Positions 18,075 to 27,342 are shown, counted from the stretch's first letter. The stretch: DNA of 64,000 nt from Pseudoruminococcus massiliensis (GCF_900291955.1 NZ_OLMR01000003.1:124001-188000), one strand, 5' to 3'. The notes: a model not told the origin generated them from the sequence alone. Numbers and translations: made by a program.

Positions 18075-18442
18075 TATGAACACTCCTTATTAATTAAAGC
18101 AAAAAAATATTAACGAAACTTTTGCTTTTTTGTCGTTGATAACATTATAATATTTTATTTAGTCTAAGTCAAGAAATTTATTGCCATTTTATAGAATAAA
18201 AGCACAATATGCAGTATAAATTTCATATTAAAAAGAGCCGTTACTTGTACATTTTTATCTTTTTCAAAATAGCTTATTGTATAAATGCTGAATGATTTAT
18301 TACTTTAGAATTTTTTATTAAGCAATATTAAATATTAAATATTAAATTTTTACACAACTATTATTATCTCTTTATCTGTTGATTTATCATGAAAGTAGGT
18401 GTATAATTTCTTAAGAGAATTTAAATAAAGGTGTGTATATTA
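18075..18442. other. AT-rich divergent intergenic region
   Basis: No gene seen. Contains the Shine-Dalgarno of the CBM26 gene, and a short tandem array of ATATTAAA (about three copies, 18323-18347). The likely SGNH promoter lies just beyond the array. Confidence 0.45.
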
Positions 18443-19222
18443 ATGAAGAAATCATTTGCAGTAGTTTTTGCAATATCTATATTACTTTCATTTGTTGCTT
18501 GCGGAAAGGAAAATACTGAAACAAGTAGTAAAATCCAATCCAAAACTGAATCTAAAATAAGTTCTAATGCTGAACCTAATCTAGAATCCAAAGCTGAATC
18601 TAAAAATGATAAACTTTCTGCGGATAGTGTAAGTAACAAAACTAAAATTCCAGAAACAAATATAACTTTTGATAGTAATTATGCTTTTTTAGGTAATTCT
18701 CTTTTTGGAGATTTAGATGAATATGAACTGGTAGATAATGCTGATGTTTATTCATATATCGGAATGAATGTTGCAACTGTTTTCGACCAAAAGCTTGATA
18801 AACACAAAAAGCCTATGCTTGATGAAATGTTATCCAAAGACTATAAAACAATTTTTATAATGTTTGGTATGAATGAAGTTGGTTGGTCATATCCCGATAT
18901 TTTTACAGATGATTATGCCGAGCTCGTTGATGAAATACACTCAAAATTACCTGATGCAAAAATATACTTATTATCTATTACTCCAATAACTCAAAGTCTT
19001 GAAGCTAAAGGTGAAGACGGTATGAATAGTGAAGCTATTGCAAAATTCAATAAGCTTATACAAAAGGTTGCAAAAGAACATAATGCAAGCTATCTTAATG
19101 TTAATAGCTATCTCAAGAATGAATATGGTTTTCTTGATGAAAACGATTCTCCTGATGGTTGTCATCTTCAGCCAAATGCTTATTTAAGAATGGTTAATGC
19201 TATAAAATATTTAATATTATAA
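18443..19222 (+). CDS. SGNH/GDSL hydrolase lipoprotein
   Basis: 259 residues from ATG at 18443 (AAAGGTG upstream; a GTG at 18431 would precede the signal peptide). Lipobox SFVAC, then a low-complexity Ser/Lys/Glu linker with repeated SKxES units. The SGNH triad blocks are AFLGNSLFG (block I Ser), FGMNEVGW (block III Asn) and SPDGCHLQP (block V Asp and His). Such surface esterases typically deacetylate polysaccharides or wall polymers; the substrate is unknown. Monocistronic, facing thioredoxin across a shared terminator. Confidence 0.85.
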   Translation: MKKSFAVVFAISILLSFVACGKENTETSSKIQSKTESKISSNAEPNLESKAESKNDKLSADSVSNKTKIPETNITFDSNYAFLGNSLFGDLDEYELVDNADVYSYIGMNVATVFDQKLDKHKKPMLDEMLSKDYKTIFIMFGMNEVGWSYPDIFTDDYAELVDEIHSKLPDAKIYLLSITPITQSLEAKGEDGMNSEAIAKFNKLIQKVAKEHNASYLNVNSYLKNEYGFLDENDSPDGCHLQPNAYLRMVNAIKYLIL

Positions 19223-19242
19223 ATCTTTATACAATTCAAGTA

Positions 19243-19284
19243 AAAATACGCCATAACTCTTCTATTTGAGTTATAGCGTATTTT
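19243..19284. terminator. Bidirectional terminator between SGNH and trx genes
   Basis: Arms AAAATACGCCATAACTC (19243-19259) and its near-perfect complement (19268-19284) around an 8-base loop; A and T tracts on both sides suit both directions. Confidence 0.8.
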
Positions 19285-19293
19285 ATTATGAAA

Positions 19294-19617
19294 TTATTGC
19301 ATATCCTCAAGAATTGCAGTGTAATGTTCCTTTGGCATATAGCCTATTTCCCTTGTATATTCAGAGCCATCTTTAAAGAATATAACTGTTGGTATACTTG
19401 ATATTCCAAACTTATATGCAAGCTCTCTGCCGTCACCATCAACATCTATCTTTACAACAGTAACCTTGCCATCATATTCGTCTGCGATTTCTTCGATAAT
19501 CGGTGCAAGCATTCTGCAAGGACCACAACGGTCTGCATAAAAATCTGCCATTAGAATTTCGTCACTGTTAAGCAATCTTTCAAATTCTGTTACAACTGGG
19601 TGAAGTACATTACTCAT
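19294..19617 (-). CDS. trx: Thioredoxin
   Basis: 107 residues with the redox active site CGPC (DFYADRCGPCRMLAP; Arg replaces the usual Trp before it), the buried Asp, KIDVDGDG, and the cis-proline motif SIPTVIFFKDG. Cytoplasmic disulfide reductase. AAGGAGG before ATG. It sits 41 bases downstream of the cyclophilin gene on the same strand, so the pair may be cotranscribed. Confidence 0.94.
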   Translation of the reverse strand: MSNVLHPVVTEFERLLNSDEILMADFYADRCGPCRMLAPIIEEIADEYDGKVTVVKIDVDGDGRELAYKFGISSIPTVIFFKDGSEYTREIGYMPKEHYTAILEDMQ

Positions 19618-19657
19618 AATTTTAAAATCCTCCTTATGAGATTTATTTTATATCAAA

Positions 19658-20653
19658 TCAGTCCTTATATTCCTCAATAGTGATTGATTTAATTATTACA
19701 TCTTTCTTTGGCTTATCGCTGTCGTCAACATCTACTGATGCAATCTTATCAACAATATCCATTCCCTCATACACTTGTCCGAAAACGGTGTGTCCTCTAT
19801 CAAGATTATTGAAAGCACCATCAAGATTGATGTTTCCACCGTTATCGTCATAGAGTTTCTTTATAGCATCTGTAACCTTTGTCATATCGGTTATATTTCC
19901 GTAGGTTGAAGCAAGTGCTGTACGATAGCTTGTAAGAATATCATCTTCACTACCTGATGTTGTTTCAAGATAACTCTTTTTATAGTTTTCCCATTGACTT
20001 GACACAACAGATTTATATTGTTCAAAATTGCTTGAGAGGCTATCCCAATCGAATTTTGTGGAATTGTCTTTCTGATTGATGAAGAATTGGCTCCCGTTAG
20101 TATCAGGACCAGAATTAGCCATAGAGAGAGAACCACGAATGTTAAAGAGCTTATTTGAGAATTCGTCCTCAAAACTCTTTCCGTATATACTTTCTCCGCC
20201 TGTACCGTTACCAAGAGGGTCTCCGCCCTGAATCATAAAGTCCTTGATAACTCTATGGAAGGTAAGTCCATTATAATAGCCATCTTTTGCGTGAGTTACG
20301 AAGTTCTCAACAGCCTTAGGTGCTGCCTCTGGAAAGAATCTTATCTTAATTGTACCCTCAGAGGTCTCCATAATAGCTACAGTATCACCTACCTTTGGTT
20401 TTTCAAGCTGATAACCGACTTCGTGTTCCTTATCATCATAAACAGTTGGTTCAACAAATACTTTATTGATAATAGCTGATGAATCTGTTGAGCTTGTAGA
20501 ACTTGTTGTTTCTTTGCTTGATTCTGTTGTTGAGCTTGAAGCTGAAGAAGTGCTTTCAGTCTTTGAAGTAGAACCGTTGCTTGAACAGCCTGTTGCAACG
20601 GCTGCGGCAATCATAGCAAGAGCTATTATAGTTTTTATCCTTTTATTTTTCAT
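19658..20653 (-). CDS. Peptidyl-prolyl isomerase, cyclophilin-type lipoprotein
   Basis: 331 residues. Lipobox VATGCS (Cys23), Ser/Thr-rich linker to about residue 65, then a cyclophilin fold: [38 protein letters not shown] and [17 protein letters not shown] carry the Arg, Phe, Gln and Asn active-site residues. An insertion of about 75 residues (roughly 205-280) interrupts the domain before [20 protein letters not shown], as in several clostridial surface cyclophilins. Predicted to help fold exported proteins. Confidence 0.9.
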   Translation of the reverse strand: MKNKRIKTIIALAMIAAAVATGCSSNGSTSKTESTSSASSSTTESSKETTSSTSSTDSSAIINKVFVEPTVYDDKEHEVGYQLEKPKVGDTVAIMETSEGTIKIRFFPEAAPKAVENFVTHAKDGYYNGLTFHRVIKDFMIQGGDPLGNGTGGESIYGKSFEDEFSNKLFNIRGSLSMANSGPDTNGSQFFINQKDNSTKFDWDSLSSNFEQYKSVVSSQWENYKKSYLETTSGSEDDILTSYRTALASTYGNITDMTKVTDAIKKLYDDNGGNINLDGAFNNLDRGHTVFGQVYEGMDIVDKIASVDVDDSDKPKKDVIIKSITIEEYKD

Positions 20654-20857
20654 AATTAGTTCCTTTCTGAATTATGGCATTACCATAGTAATATTTTTAC
20701 AATTTCCTTGATATATATTCTATCTCAACTCGCTGAATAAAGCAAGTATAAAATAATTTGTTGATGTTTTAGTGGAATATATAACAATATGTACTCATAT
20801 AATGTGAGGAAAGCAGTAAGCGGAAAGCAAATTTTTAATATAATCCGCACGAAAGGA

Positions 20858-21790
20858 ATGAAGCCTAAAATGATAGAATATTATCCCGAAGGCAAGCTTA
20901 TGAGCAAGCCCGAAAACAAATTTCAGATAAGTTCTCTGCAAGGTCTTATGGACGCACAGCAAGAAGGTACTATGCTTGAGGCAAGAGCCATTGTTTGCGA
21001 TTCTTCGCATAATCTTATAGTCGAGCTTGGCTCAATAAGAGGAATTATCCCTCGTGAGGAGGGAGCTATAGGAATAAAAGAAGGCACTGTAAGGGATATT
21101 GCGATTATTTCACGAGTAAATAAGCCTGTGTGCTTTATTGTTGAGGACTTTATGAAAGGTTCTGACGGCAATCTTATTCCGATACTTTCAAGACGAGCCG
21201 CACAAGAACGCTGTATGCAGAATTATATTAACAAACTTATTCCTGGTGATATTATTAACGCAAAAATTACACATCTTGATTCATTTGGAGCATTTGCGGA
21301 CATCGGCTGTGGAATAGTATCGCTCTTGCCTATTGATTCTATTTCTGTTTCGAGAATAGACCACCCAAAAGAGCGGTTCTCTGTTGGAATGGATATTCGA
21401 ACTATAATCAAGAATAAGGATAACGGCAGAATAACTCTTAGCCACAAGGAACTTTTGGGTACTTGGGAGGAAAATGCAGAGCAATTCTCTATAGGTGAAA
21501 CTGTTGCGGGAGTAATTCGCTCTGTTGAGGATTACGGAGCATTTGTAGAGCTTGCACCGAATCTTGCTGGGCTTGCCGAAACTCATGCAAATATTGAAGT
21601 AGGACAACAAGCGAGTGTTTACATAAAAAATATTATACCCTCACGAATGAAAATTAAGCTTATAATAATAGACGCCTTTATGAGTGACAGAATACCTACA
21701 CTACCAGAATATTTTTATCAAGGTACACACATAGACCGTTTTCAATATTCCCCAGAATCTTCTCTAAAAGTCATAGAAACTATTTTTTAA
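20858..21790 (+). CDS. S1-domain RNA-binding protein (ribosomal protein S1-like)
   Basis: About 310 residues. An N-terminal domain (SSLQGLMDAQQEGTMLEARA ... LGSIRGIIPREEG) resembles the first OB-fold of truncated Firmicutes S1, then two S1 motifs: GDIINAKITHLDSFGAFADIGCGIVSLLP and GETVAGVIRSVEDYGAFVELAPNLAGLAE. This short S1-like form is typical of low-GC Clostridia and probably binds mRNA on the ribosome. The start is uncertain: ATG at 20789 extends the frame by 23 residues without a good ribosome site, ATG at 20858 or 20870 better match the family. Strong terminator after the stop. Confidence 0.85.
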   Translation: MKPKMIEYYPEGKLMSKPENKFQISSLQGLMDAQQEGTMLEARAIVCDSSHNLIVELGSIRGIIPREEGAIGIKEGTVRDIAIISRVNKPVCFIVEDFMKGSDGNLIPILSRRAAQERCMQNYINKLIPGDIINAKITHLDSFGAFADIGCGIVSLLPIDSISVSRIDHPKERFSVGMDIRTIIKNKDNGRITLSHKELLGTWEENAEQFSIGETVAGVIRSVEDYGAFVELAPNLAGLAETHANIEVGQQASVYIKNIIPSRMKIKLIIIDAFMSDRIPTLPEYFYQGTHIDRFQYSPESSLKVIETIF

Positions 21791-21815
21791 TAATAATTTA
21801 TAACTAGTAATTTTG

Positions 21816-21852
21816 CACACGCAGTTTCAAGAATGGACTGCGTGTGTTTTTT
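21816..21852 (+). terminator. Terminator of the S1-like gene
   Basis: Arms CACACGCAGT and ACTGCGTGTG with an 11-base loop, followed by a T-run. Confidence 0.85.
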
Positions 21853-22164
21853 CATAATCAGAGGTTATACTTTACCGAAATACTACAATTCTCACATAAC
21901 ACTTTTATAAGAGAAGTTTATTGACACAGTCGAAAAGATTTCCAATGAACTACCAATTAACTAAATTTCCTAAGATAACTAAAAGCTTGCAGTTTCCAAA
22001 GGCAGAGTTTTTGGTCGCTCTCCGCAGAAAGCGAAACACCTTTGGACAAAACCTAACATTCATTTATACTCAAATATGCGAGCCTTGTTCGCCCCGCTTT
22101 TTTACTAATGTTGCTAACAAGAGAATTTTAATGGGCTGTGAAAAAACAGCCTTGCAAAAACAAG

Positions 22165-22207
22165 AAGGCACATAACCGTTATCACTTTCGGTTATGTGCC
22201 TTTTGTG
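22165..22207 (+). terminator. Orphan hairpin upstream of a transposase relic
   Basis: Perfect 14-base arms AAGGCACATAACCG / CGGTTATGTGCCTT with a 10-base loop then TTT. No intact gene precedes it; 21853-22164 holds only an unconvincing 84-codon frame. Likely part of the remains of a mobile element. Confidence 0.6.
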
Positions 22208-22224
22208 GTGTAATAAGTTTGTGA

Positions 22225-22380
22225 AGAACACTACAAGCTGAGGCTACCTTCGGTGTAATGAAATACGACCGTTGGTACAAAAAGTTAGTGCGAAGAGGTC
22301 AAATTAAAGTTGAGTTGGAGATTTATTTGGTTTCAATCGCCTTACTTTTTGCAAAAATTGAAAGGAGCTGCGAAGAATGA
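22225..22380 (+). pseudogene. Transposase C-terminal relic (IS1182-like DDE family)
   Basis: 52 codons beginning just after an in-frame TGA and ending at TGA 22378-22380. The residues QAEATFGVMKYDRWYKK and RRGQIKVELEIYLVSIALL match the conserved C-terminal end of IS1182-type DDE transposases (Q-x-E-x-FG ... RRG ... E ... L-x-x-I-A). The final catalytic Glu lies in QAEATFG. No upstream portion is visible, no start and no inverted repeat pair, so this is a dead remnant. Confidence 0.75.
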
Positions 22381-22410
22381 AGTCTTAAACTTCATTTCTT
22401 CACAGCTCCT
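22363..22410. terminator. Hairpin ending the 22.4-26.0 kb operon
   Basis: AGGAGCTG(C)GAAGAATGAAG pairs with CTTCATTTCTTC(A)CAGCTCCT. It sits just beyond the ABC ATPase stop on the minus strand and also overlaps the end of the transposase relic, so it may once have been the end of that element. Confidence 0.65.
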
Positions 22411-22451
22411 AATATCAAAAAGGGTTATATGTATTTTAAAACAGTAATAAT

Positions 22452-23153
22452 TTATTCTTCCTTTATATAGTTAGAATCTTTTTTGCTATCATAGATAATC
22501 TTTCCATCATTTATGATTATTTTTCTATCACAGCAATCAGCAATTTCATCATCGTGAGTAACGATAATTACAGCTATGCCTTTTTTATTTAAATCTCTGA
22601 AAAGTTTCATAACTTCTTTTGAGGTTTTGGAATCCAATGCACCTGTTGGTTCATCTGCAAAAATTACAGATGGATTATTAACTATTGCTCTTGCTATTGC
22701 TACTCTCTGTCGCTGACCGCCAGAAAGCTGATTTGCTTTTTTATCAAATTGCTTATCTATTCCAACCGCCTCAAGTGCCTTATGAGCCATTTCTTTCATT
22801 TGGCGGTTTGGAGTGTGGTTAAAATAGAGCGGAAGCATAACATTAAATCCGACTTTTTTATGGTTTATCAGAGAAAAATCTTGAAGCACAAAACCAATCT
22901 TTTCATTTCTGAGCTTGGCAGTTTTGCGGTCATTTAAAGAAAAAACATCTATACCATTAAGATAATATTTTCCGTCATCTGCATTATCAAGACAACCAAG
23001 TATATGTAGCAGAGTAGATTTACCTGCACCAGATGTTCCTTGTATAGCGACAAACTCGCCGTCCTCTATCTCAAGATTAGCCTTATCAAGAGCAACGAAG
23101 GTTTCTTTGCCAAGTTTATACTTTTTGGTAAGATTCTCAGTTTTTATAAGCAT
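22452..23153 (-). CDS. ABC transporter ATPase, MacB/LolD type
   Basis: 233 residues from ATG at 23153 (AAAGGA nine bases upstream; ATG 23171 is less well placed). Walker A GTSGAGKST, Q-loop FVLQDF, signature LSGGQRQRVAIARAI, Walker B VIFADEP and the H-loop VTHDDE are all intact. Partners are the two FtsX-type permeases encoded immediately upstream; the operon starts with a small secreted protein, so export, extraction or immunity for that peptide is a reasonable inference. Confidence 0.92.
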   Translation of the reverse strand: MLIKTENLTKKYKLGKETFVALDKANLEIEDGEFVAIQGTSGAGKSTLLHILGCLDNADDGKYYLNGIDVFSLNDRKTAKLRNEKIGFVLQDFSLINHKKVGFNVMLPLYFNHTPNRQMKEMAHKALEAVGIDKQFDKKANQLSGGQRQRVAIARAIVNNPSVIFADEPTGALDSKTSKEVMKLFRDLNKKGIAVIIVTHDDEIADCCDRKIIINDGKIIYDSKKDSNYIKEE

Positions 23154-23174
23154 ATCATTATATCCTTTCATTTG

Positions 23175-24431
23175 TTATGATTCATACTTTCTGTATATTT
23201 CTATTGGAGAATTCTTTCTGAAAACCATGATAGAAATAATTACAGATACTGCCGAAACTGCCAAAGCATAAAGCAAAGTAAACAGTACGGTCTGACCGTC
23301 ATATATTAAGCCATCGGACATATTGATAATTCCGTTGCTTGTCAAGAAATCATAGTTCACTATAAATAGGATATTCAATAAACCACCCAGCAAGCCCATC
23401 AAACCAATAGCACAAGAAATTATAAAATAGCTTTTTCTTCTGTTACAACCACAGAGATAGTATATGGAATGTTCTCTTATCTTCTTGTTTACAAAAAGAA
23501 TTGATATACTTATAAGTGCAACAGTCGTAATCGACAGCATAAATAAAGGAGCAGGTAATCTTCTTTTAAATGTAAGTGATACGATCTCATCAGTGTTTTT
23601 TATAATATCATCATAATGAGTAACACGAAATTGATTTGTAAAATAGCCCAAATACTCTCTTCTTTCAGAGTCAGAAGAATTAGATTTATAGGAAGCAATA
23701 AAGTTTTCGGCAGTTAACGGGCAATTATTCACACTTTTAAATACTTTTGTCAAACGACTCGACTCCACAAAAATTAAACCATTTTCTAATTTTTGATACA
23801 AATCATATGTATTTATATCTGTTCCACTTGTATTAAACGAGGGTACAGTATATGGTTCAGCAAGTTTACCAGCCACTTTTATTTTAATTTTTTTTGTACT
23901 TGAATCAAAATAATTTGGCAACTCAATTTCTGCAATATCACCAATATTTAGATAATCAAAGTAAATTCCTGATACAATAACATTAAAATAATCACTACTT
24001 TGCTCTTGCATATTATTCCAACTGCCATTTTTAAGATTAAATTGATATTTTTCAATCATATCTGTTGTGTAAATATAACTTTTTATTCTTACTCCATTAA
24101 AATCAGAATTGAAATATTTAACTTTAGTAAACGGAACATATGCTTTATATTTTCTTGCATTATTTTCGACGTTATTTATATAATCTCCCCATGGATCCAT
24201 GGAACTTGAATTAACCATTTCTGCAGTAACTAAATTAGGCATACAGTAAAAGCTGTCTGTCGTTTCGGTGGTTTTGAATATATCTTCTGTGTATACAATA
24301 TATCTATACATTCCAAAAGAATTATTAGCTATAAATAATACAAAAATATATATTATAGATATTATTATTGCAGTAATTTTATTGTTTGTAAAAAATTCAA
24401 AAATTAATTTTAATGTTTTCATTAGTTCCAC
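23175..24431 (-). CDS. FtsX/MacB-type ABC permease
   Basis: 418 residues: N-terminal membrane segment (about 14-36), a large extracytoplasmic domain (about 40-300), then three membrane segments in the last 120 residues, the MacB/FtsX arrangement. The cytoplasmic loop IREHSIYYLCGCNRRKSYF is the coupling-helix region that contacts the ATPase. Stop lies 3 bases before the ATPase ORF region, start 8 bases after the second permease. Sequence of the outer domain is not recognisable. Confidence 0.8.
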   Translation of the reverse strand: MELMKTLKLIFEFFTNNKITAIIISIIYIFVLFIANNSFGMYRYIVYTEDIFKTTETTDSFYCMPNLVTAEMVNSSSMDPWGDYINNVENNARKYKAYVPFTKVKYFNSDFNGVRIKSYIYTTDMIEKYQFNLKNGSWNNMQEQSSDYFNVIVSGIYFDYLNIGDIAEIELPNYFDSSTKKIKIKVAGKLAEPYTVPSFNTSGTDINTYDLYQKLENGLIFVESSRLTKVFKSVNNCPLTAENFIASYKSNSSDSERREYLGYFTNQFRVTHYDDIIKNTDEIVSLTFKRRLPAPLFMLSITTVALISISILFVNKKIREHSIYYLCGCNRRKSYFIISCAIGLMGLLGGLLNILFIVNYDFLTSNGIINMSDGLIYDGQTVLFTLLYALAVSAVSVIISIMVFRKNSPIEIYRKYES

Positions 24432-24439
24432 TCCAAATA

Positions 24440-25552
24440 CTAATTATATTTATTTTTATTTATGATAATTGAATTTTTTAGACAACTAATTATAAATGGT
24501 ATCGCTGTAATGCATGAAAGAATTATTATGCTAATAAAAATAATTATATAATCCATAATTGAATATTGCAATCCTTCATAGACATTAAAATACACAAAGA
24601 ACTGATTATATGTAATTAAGTGAATTGCAATAGATATTATTCCAATAATACCTGAAATGATAATATTTTCTAAAATTAAAATTAAAAATAATTTTCTTTT
24701 GGTAGCTCCCACAATTAAATAGATGATATTTTCCAGATTACTTTTATCGATTAAGAACTTGATTAAAAACATAAAAGATAAAGCAGAAATTATAAATTCG
24801 CACATGATTAAGAAAAAATCACCAATAAAATAACTATCGGCTGCTTTGTAAGATTCAGACGGTGATTCAATTAAATCGCTTTGAGGAAACTCAGCATGAA
24901 GATTGGCTATAAATTGACTGTTTTCTGTTCTACTCATTCTTTCAGTTGTGTATATGGTTATCTCATCAATCGAATATCCACATTTGTCAAATGTATTAGA
25001 AGGAATATAGAAATTGTCTATAAAAGTATTTACACCGATAACTTCATATTCTCTGCCACTGAGCGTTACTGTATCACCTTGTGCCAATGAAAAGATATCA
25101 TCACAGTTAGGAAGAATTATTACATTTTTTCCGTTTTTAATTTCTTCATCATAAAACTCTGAACGTCCCATTTTACTAAATAATTTATGCTTGTTATTTA
25201 TTTGTGTACATACACGAAGATAATAATCAATGTAATTATTTTTATTAAATTCTTTGGGTAAATCATCTAGTAATAAGTAATGCACAGCCATAACATCTTC
25301 TATTATTTCAGAATTAAGCAGACTACTGTTTTTAATTTCATAATAAGAAGCAGGTTCATCAAATTTTAATGTATATGTATAATAAGATGAATCTGTACTG
25401 ACTTCAGATTTTTTTGTAGAAAGCTGATTCCCATAAAAGTATATAAACGAGGTGGAACAAACAATTCCACCTAAAAGAAACATAATAAAAATTAGTTTAT
25501 TAGAAAGAAAATAAAAACTAATTCGAGAAAATATGAGTTTAATAGTTTTCAT
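24440..25552 (-). CDS. FtsX/MacB-type ABC permease, second subunit
   Basis: 370 residues with the same plan: membrane segment near residues 20-40, outer domain about 45-240, three C-terminal segments. Coupling helix around NLENIIYLIVGATKRKLF. With its neighbour it would form a heterodimeric exporter of the MacB/BceAB superfamily. The ATG lies 2 bases after the stop of the secreted-protein gene, so the four genes 26010-22452 are one operon. Confidence 0.78.
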   Translation of the reverse strand: MKTIKLIFSRISFYFLSNKLIFIMFLLGGIVCSTSFIYFYGNQLSTKKSEVSTDSSYYTYTLKFDEPASYYEIKNSSLLNSEIIEDVMAVHYLLLDDLPKEFNKNNYIDYYLRVCTQINNKHKLFSKMGRSEFYDEEIKNGKNVIILPNCDDIFSLAQGDTVTLSGREYEVIGVNTFIDNFYIPSNTFDKCGYSIDEITIYTTERMSRTENSQFIANLHAEFPQSDLIESPSESYKAADSYFIGDFFLIMCEFIISALSFMFLIKFLIDKSNLENIIYLIVGATKRKLFLILILENIIISGIIGIISIAIHLITYNQFFVYFNVYEGLQYSIMDYIIIFISIIILSCITAIPFIISCLKNSIIINKNKYN

Positions 25553-25554
25553 AA

Positions 25555-26010
25555 TTATTTAACTTGTCTATATCTATAAACGTATCCATCTGCTACTTTT
25601 GTGCCAATCTCTTTCTTATATCCCTCATGCTTTACATATTTAGCATAATCAATTCCACTTAGATATGCTTCGCCACTATGGACAGGTGAAGTTGAACCTT
25701 GTTCATTATTGCCTGAACTACGTTCATGTCCTGCATTATCAGTCAAATAGACCTTTGCAGTTACACTTAATTTGCTTGTACTATTCATTTCGGTTGTTGC
25801 TCTTGCATCATCATAAGGATTGGTAGTACCATAGTCATAAAAGACTCTCATAAAGTTTTGTGGTTTAATATTATATTGCTCATGTAAATCAACATAATCT
25901 GTGTGTTTTACTTTGAGTGTATAATTACCCGCTCCATAAACCATAAGCGATGATGTAGCTACAAGTGCGGCAAATGCAAGTGCTGTTGTTGTCTTTAAAA
26001 ATTTTTTCAT
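25555..26010 (-). CDS. Small secreted protein, first gene of an ABC exporter operon
   Basis: 151 residues with a clean signal peptide (MKKF + hydrophobic core, cleavage near VYGAG). The mature part, about 124 residues, is polar, rich in Tyr, Thr, Ser and Asn, has no cysteine and ends in basic GYVYRYRQVK. I do not recognise the family. Small secreted protein + FtsX permeases + ATPase resembles lactococcin-972-type bacteriocin loci in layout, but the mature sequence lacks that family's Trp/His-rich pattern. AGAGGT ribosome site before ATG. Confidence 0.65.
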   Translation of the reverse strand: MKKFLKTTTALAFAALVATSSLMVYGAGNYTLKVKHTDYVDLHEQYNIKPQNFMRVFYDYGTTNPYDDARATTEMNSTSKLSVTAKVYLTDNAGHERSSGNNEQGSTSPVHSGEAYLSGIDYAKYVKHEGYKKEIGTKVADGYVYRYRQVK

Positions 26011-26170
26011 ACATATGACCTCTTTATTTTAAGATAAGCTAAATCACTTAATTAAAATTAATAGTAATTTAACTTTCGATATACATTTTACCACTGTATC
26101 TCAAAATTGTCAAGAAAAATCTAAAATTTTACAAAATTTATTTTAAATCTTATTTGGCTTATGTATTAAG

Positions 26171-26275
26171 ATAAGGCTCTATAATAAAAATTGGTAATAG
26201 AAAAAGAACCTACAGATAAAAAAGTAGAGCATATTTACTAAATATCCTACTTGTGGATTTAGTAAATATGCTCTA
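26171..26275 (+). repeat. Intergenic repeat C, copy 2, with a 19-base-arm hairpin
   Basis: 26171-26232 matches 10190-10254 in block order (TAGAAAAAGA, ACAGATAAAAA, AAGTAGAGCAT). The terminal block enters a long hairpin: TAGAGCATATTTACTAAAT (26225-26243) and its perfect complement (26257-26275), loop 13. Looks like the border of a degenerate insertion sequence or a MITE-like unit. Confidence 0.6.
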
Positions 26276-26333
26276 AAAGTGATTTATGGGCAAATATTTG
26301 AAATAATCAAAATAATTTATAAATGGAGATTCA

Positions 26334-26747
26334 TTATGCTCTTTCAAGAATTATTTTACAGAACAGCATATCCATTATAAGGCAATCTCCGTCAACATTA
26401 ATTTTATTATAAGGTGAAACTTTCTCTCCTAAAGTCTCGCCCTCTATATGAGTATTATAGAAATATTCACCGTTTTCCTCTTTCCAGTCTGTTGATTCTA
26501 TAATAACAACATTGTCCTTAACTTCAAGACCTTCCTTCTTGGCATTTTCTAATAACTCTTCAGGAACCTCAAGAAGAATATCCAACTTGCCGTCATTTGA
26601 AAAATCATATATTGATGAAACGAATTGTAGGTAATCTTCATTATCTTCAAGGTTTTCAATCTCAGCAGGAGTAAACATTTTCATACTCATATCTCCTAGC
26701 TGCATTAAACCAAGTTCTTTAACTTTCCATTTTCCAATAATATCCAT
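26334..26747 (-). CDS. Hypothetical lipocalin-like cytoplasmic protein
   Basis: 137 residues starting MDIIGKWKVKELGLM, acidic, no signal or membrane segment. The opening GKWKV and alternating strands (YDFSNDGKLDILLEVP; NGEYFYNTHIEGE) suggest a small beta-barrel of the lipocalin-like type used for hydrophobic ligand binding, but this is a structural guess. AAAGGAG eight bases before ATG. Followed, in transcription order, by a repeat hairpin; preceded by the DUF6935 gene 28 bases away on the same strand. Confidence 0.65.
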   Translation of the reverse strand: MDIIGKWKVKELGLMQLGDMSMKMFTPAEIENLEDNEDYLQFVSSIYDFSNDGKLDILLEVPEELLENAKKEGLEVKDNVVIIESTDWKEENGEYFYNTHIEGETLGEKVSPYNKINVDGDCLIMDMLFCKIILERA

Positions 26748-26775
26748 ATGCGTTCTCCTTTCAATAGTATTATAT

Positions 26776-27342
26776 TTACGCCCAAGGGTCAGCAGACTTC
26801 GGTTCTCTGATTCCTGTCAGCAAATATTGCTCCCACAAAAACCATTTTCCATCACCTTTCATACGAAGCTTAATAGGTCTTGGACTATCTGCACCTCCAC
26901 ACGGGATAAACAATTTCATATAACCTTGTTCTGCATTAGAATACTGATTACTCTCGATTGTAATCGTAAAAGGCTGTGTAGGTGTATAGTCATTATCAGG
27001 GGTAGCTCCCGCAAAATATGAAAAAGGAATATAAGTTTTTCCATCTCTGAATCGGTCATTAATGAAAGAAATATCTGCTCCATTAAGTGGACGAGGACCT
27101 CTTAACCAGTTAAGCATTTCTGTTCCGATTTGTTTATCCGCTGCATATGCACATAAAGCACATACTGTAAGAGCTGCTGTTTTATATGGAGAATCCAAGC
27201 TTGCTTCAGGAAGTGCCTGCATTTGCTCCAAACTTTCAGGAAGTGCAGAAAATGTAAACTTCTCTCGCTTATTTCCAACAGATGAAACAGCTGAATTTAC
27301 CATTCCCATAGTGTCTTTTTTTATTTTGTCAAAAATACTCAT
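26776..27342 (-). CDS. DUF6935-type protein
   Basis: 188 residues. N-terminal amphipathic stretch (FDKIKKDTMGMVNSAVSSVG) then a conserved region with LDSPYKTAALTVCALCAYA and the block LNWLRGPRPLNGADISFINDRF, which I associate with an uncharacterised clostridial family (DUF6935). The C-terminal half is beta-rich and ends KFFLWEQYLL-like followed by DPWA. No catalytic motif. GGGGGA site before ATG. Function unknown. Confidence 0.75.
   Translation of the reverse strand: MSIFDKIKKDTMGMVNSAVSSVGNKREKFTFSALPESLEQMQALPEASLDSPYKTAALTVCALCAYAADKQIGTEMLNWLRGPRPLNGADISFINDRFRDGKTYIPFSYFAGATPDNDYTPTQPFTITIESNQYSNAEQGYMKLFIPCGGADSPRPIKLRMKGDGKWFLWEQYLLTGIREPKSADPWA

Noticed and set aside
18323-18347. ATATTAAA tandem array as a regulatory repeat
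   Set aside because: Only about three copies of an AT-rich octamer; expected by chance in this base composition.
21921-22175. 84-codon plus-strand frame with some clustered Arg/Lys/Phe residues
   Set aside because: No ribosome site, odd composition, runs into a strong hairpin, and no recognisable domain. More likely part of decayed mobile DNA.
25555-26010. Lactococcin 972-type bacteriocin
   Set aside because: Operon layout is similar, but the mature protein is too long and lacks the family's Trp/Gly/His pattern.
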